This document shows, piece after piece, positions 62,920-64,000 of a DNA stretch of 64,000 bases. Position numbers and translations under genes: made by a program. The notes under the pieces are model-generated. The model saw only the letters and a list, made by a program, of their open reading frames with translations. It was not told the DNA's origin and made no database searches. Every line of letters begins with the position of its first letter. Within the stretch, counting starts at the first letter, position 1. The stretch is from assembly GCA_001936135.1 (NCBI GenBank), contig CP012815.1:124001-188000 (forward strand). Direction: 5' to 3'. Source of the DNA: Saccharomycopsis fibuligera x Saccharomycopsis cf. fibuligera. Its lineage: Eukaryota > Ascomycota > Saccharomycetes > Ascoideales > Saccharomycopsidaceae.

Positions 62920-63358
62920 AACTAGAAATAAAACGAGAACGGCAACGAGAACAAAACAGATAAGCATAGTGTAACAAAGAAATAAAGCAAAACAAGAGTG
63001 CGTAAAAAGAAAAAGTAAAAAAAAAAAAAAGCAAAAAAAAAATTTAACTTTTTTCAGAAAAAAAATTGTAATAATTGTAAAAATTGTAAAAATGAAAACT
63101 ATCAAAAATAAATCAAATATAAAAAACCCCATTCAGTTGAGATAGAGAAGCTATAAGCTCAAAAACTCAACGTAATCAATAACTCCAGCCAATTCAAGTT
63201 TGAAGTTTGAATATCTATCGTAAATTCTGACATAAGTTCTCACTATTAAATCTCCACTTAAACTTCACTATACTTTGGCTACCACGAGATCGTCCATTGG
63301 GGGTTCACTCTCTTGAATCTATCTCAACCAAAAAATGAACTAATATCATACATAATCC
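62152..63358. other. intergenic region upstream of TYW4
   Basis: 1.2 kb of AT-rich DNA with a 32-A run at 62887-62918 and more A-runs near 63017-63067. The minus-strand Phe/Leu-rich frames here reflect A-rich composition and are not genes. It holds the TYW4 promoter and the 3' end of the regulator at the window edge. Confidence 0.55.
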
Positions 63359-63801
63359 TCAAGTCAACATCAAGCTAATATCATAATCCCTCAACACATG
63401 AATCCAAGTGATCAGCTCATCCTCCAGCTTTTCCCTCATTTCCCAAACTTTTTTCATTAAACTATGAGCCGCATGATAATTATTAACCCCGGTCTCACTC
63501 ATCCGTTCACACCATTTACTAAATTGTACTCTCAAAGTTAAATCATCAGTTTCACAACCAGCAATAAAACCTTGCCAAAAAATCGGCGAAAGCACGGCTC
63601 TTTTACTATCAATTATACGTTGCATTGCCATTAGATGAGATATACAATCCTTGATGTATGGTTCAACTTGCACCCGTGGAACATGTTTGATAATGCGGTA
63701 AAAATATATTTTTATGCCGTTGTAGAAGGACATTAAGTGATAGTATACTCCCTCATGTAATGCAGAACTAAAAGGGCGTCTTCTATTGTTTTTTCCGTGA
63801 C

Positions 63802-63841
<40 letters not shown>

Positions 63842-64000
63842 GTTATTATTATTGTTATTGTTATTATTATTGTTATTATTATTGTTATTATTATCACTAC
63901 CATCATCATTATCATTATCGTCATCATTATTTTTATTGGGGTTATTATTGTGATTTTTGCCATCTTGATTCTTTTTTTTATTATCGTTTGGTCCATCCCA
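63359..64000 (-). CDS. C-terminal part of a fungal transcription regulator (cut by window edge)
   Basis: The frame is open from the window end (64000) to the stop at 63359, giving at least the last 213 residues. It starts with a long Asn/Asp-rich linker, then RRPFSSALHEGVYYHLMSFY continuing into GIKIYFYRIIKHVP, LSPIFWQGFIAGCETDD, and WCERMSETGVNNYHAAHSLM leading to KKVWEMRE. This order is characteristic of the C-terminal Fungal_trans_2 region of Zn2Cys6 regulators such as Arg81-type proteins. The zinc cluster would lie outside the window, so the exact member cannot be named. The ATG at 63733 is internal and should not be taken as a start. Confidence 0.75.

Noticed and set aside
62739-63132. 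Hydrophobic minus-strand frames
   Set aside because: Phe/Leu runs come from long poly-A tracts; no real membrane protein is indicated.
63733-63996. Separate 87-codon Ile/Met/Thr-rich frame at the right edge
   Set aside because: It is a shifted-frame shadow of the Asn/Asp-rich linker of the regulator gene that runs through the window end.

Overview
The window is nuclear DNA of a budding yeast, most likely a CTG-clade species of the Lodderomyces / Candida parapsilosis type. Genes are compact and mostly intronless. The two introns found have yeast-type 5' splice sites and branch points next to the 3' splice site. Intergenic DNA is AT-rich and full of long poly(dA:dT) runs, and many proteins carry poly-Gln or poly-Asn runs. 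CTG codons are absent from SES1, CBF5 and RPL16, and elsewhere seem to fall mainly in variable segments, as expected where CUG means serine. That genetic code is an inference: residues given here as Leu at CTG codons are probably Ser.

Left part (1-26 kb): PTC1 phosphatase (+), a Zn2Cys6 regulator (-), ARG8 with a 130-nt intron (-), MRPL25/mL59 (+, divergent from ARG8), VNX1 vacuolar antiporter (+), SIN3 corepressor (-), a 2.9-kb gene-free stretch, SES1 seryl-tRNA synthetase (+) and GPI15 (+).

Middle (26-48 kb): CBF5 pseudouridine synthase (+) with PAC and RRPE promoter elements, SIS1 co-chaperone (-) with a four-unit heat-shock element, SCP160 (+), then a repeat-bearing gap with a tRNA-Thr(AGT). 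Next come a large GRAM/VASt lipid-transfer protein (-), a class III aminotransferase (copy 1, +), ARL3 (-) and a mitochondrial MidA/NDUFAF7-like methyltransferase (+). The genes from 37 to 47 kb are markedly GC-rich at third codon positions compared with the rest of the window.

Right part (47-64 kb): RPL16 with a 626-nt intron (+), class I myosin MYO5 (-), the second aminotransferase copy (+), a small secreted protein (-), the wybutosine enzyme TYW4/PPM2 (-) and the 3' end of a Zn2Cys6-type regulator cut by the window edge (-).

There is no operon logic. Several genes serve growth and translation (SES1, CBF5, RPL16, MRPL25, SCP160, SIS1, TYW4, tRNA-Thr). The most striking signal is a nearly perfect 0.37-kb identity block shared by the two aminotransferase paralogues 12.4 kb apart, set in otherwise diverged genes of opposite base composition. 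It looks like a recent gene conversion over the catalytic core. No intact mobile element, CRISPR or phage-like system is present.
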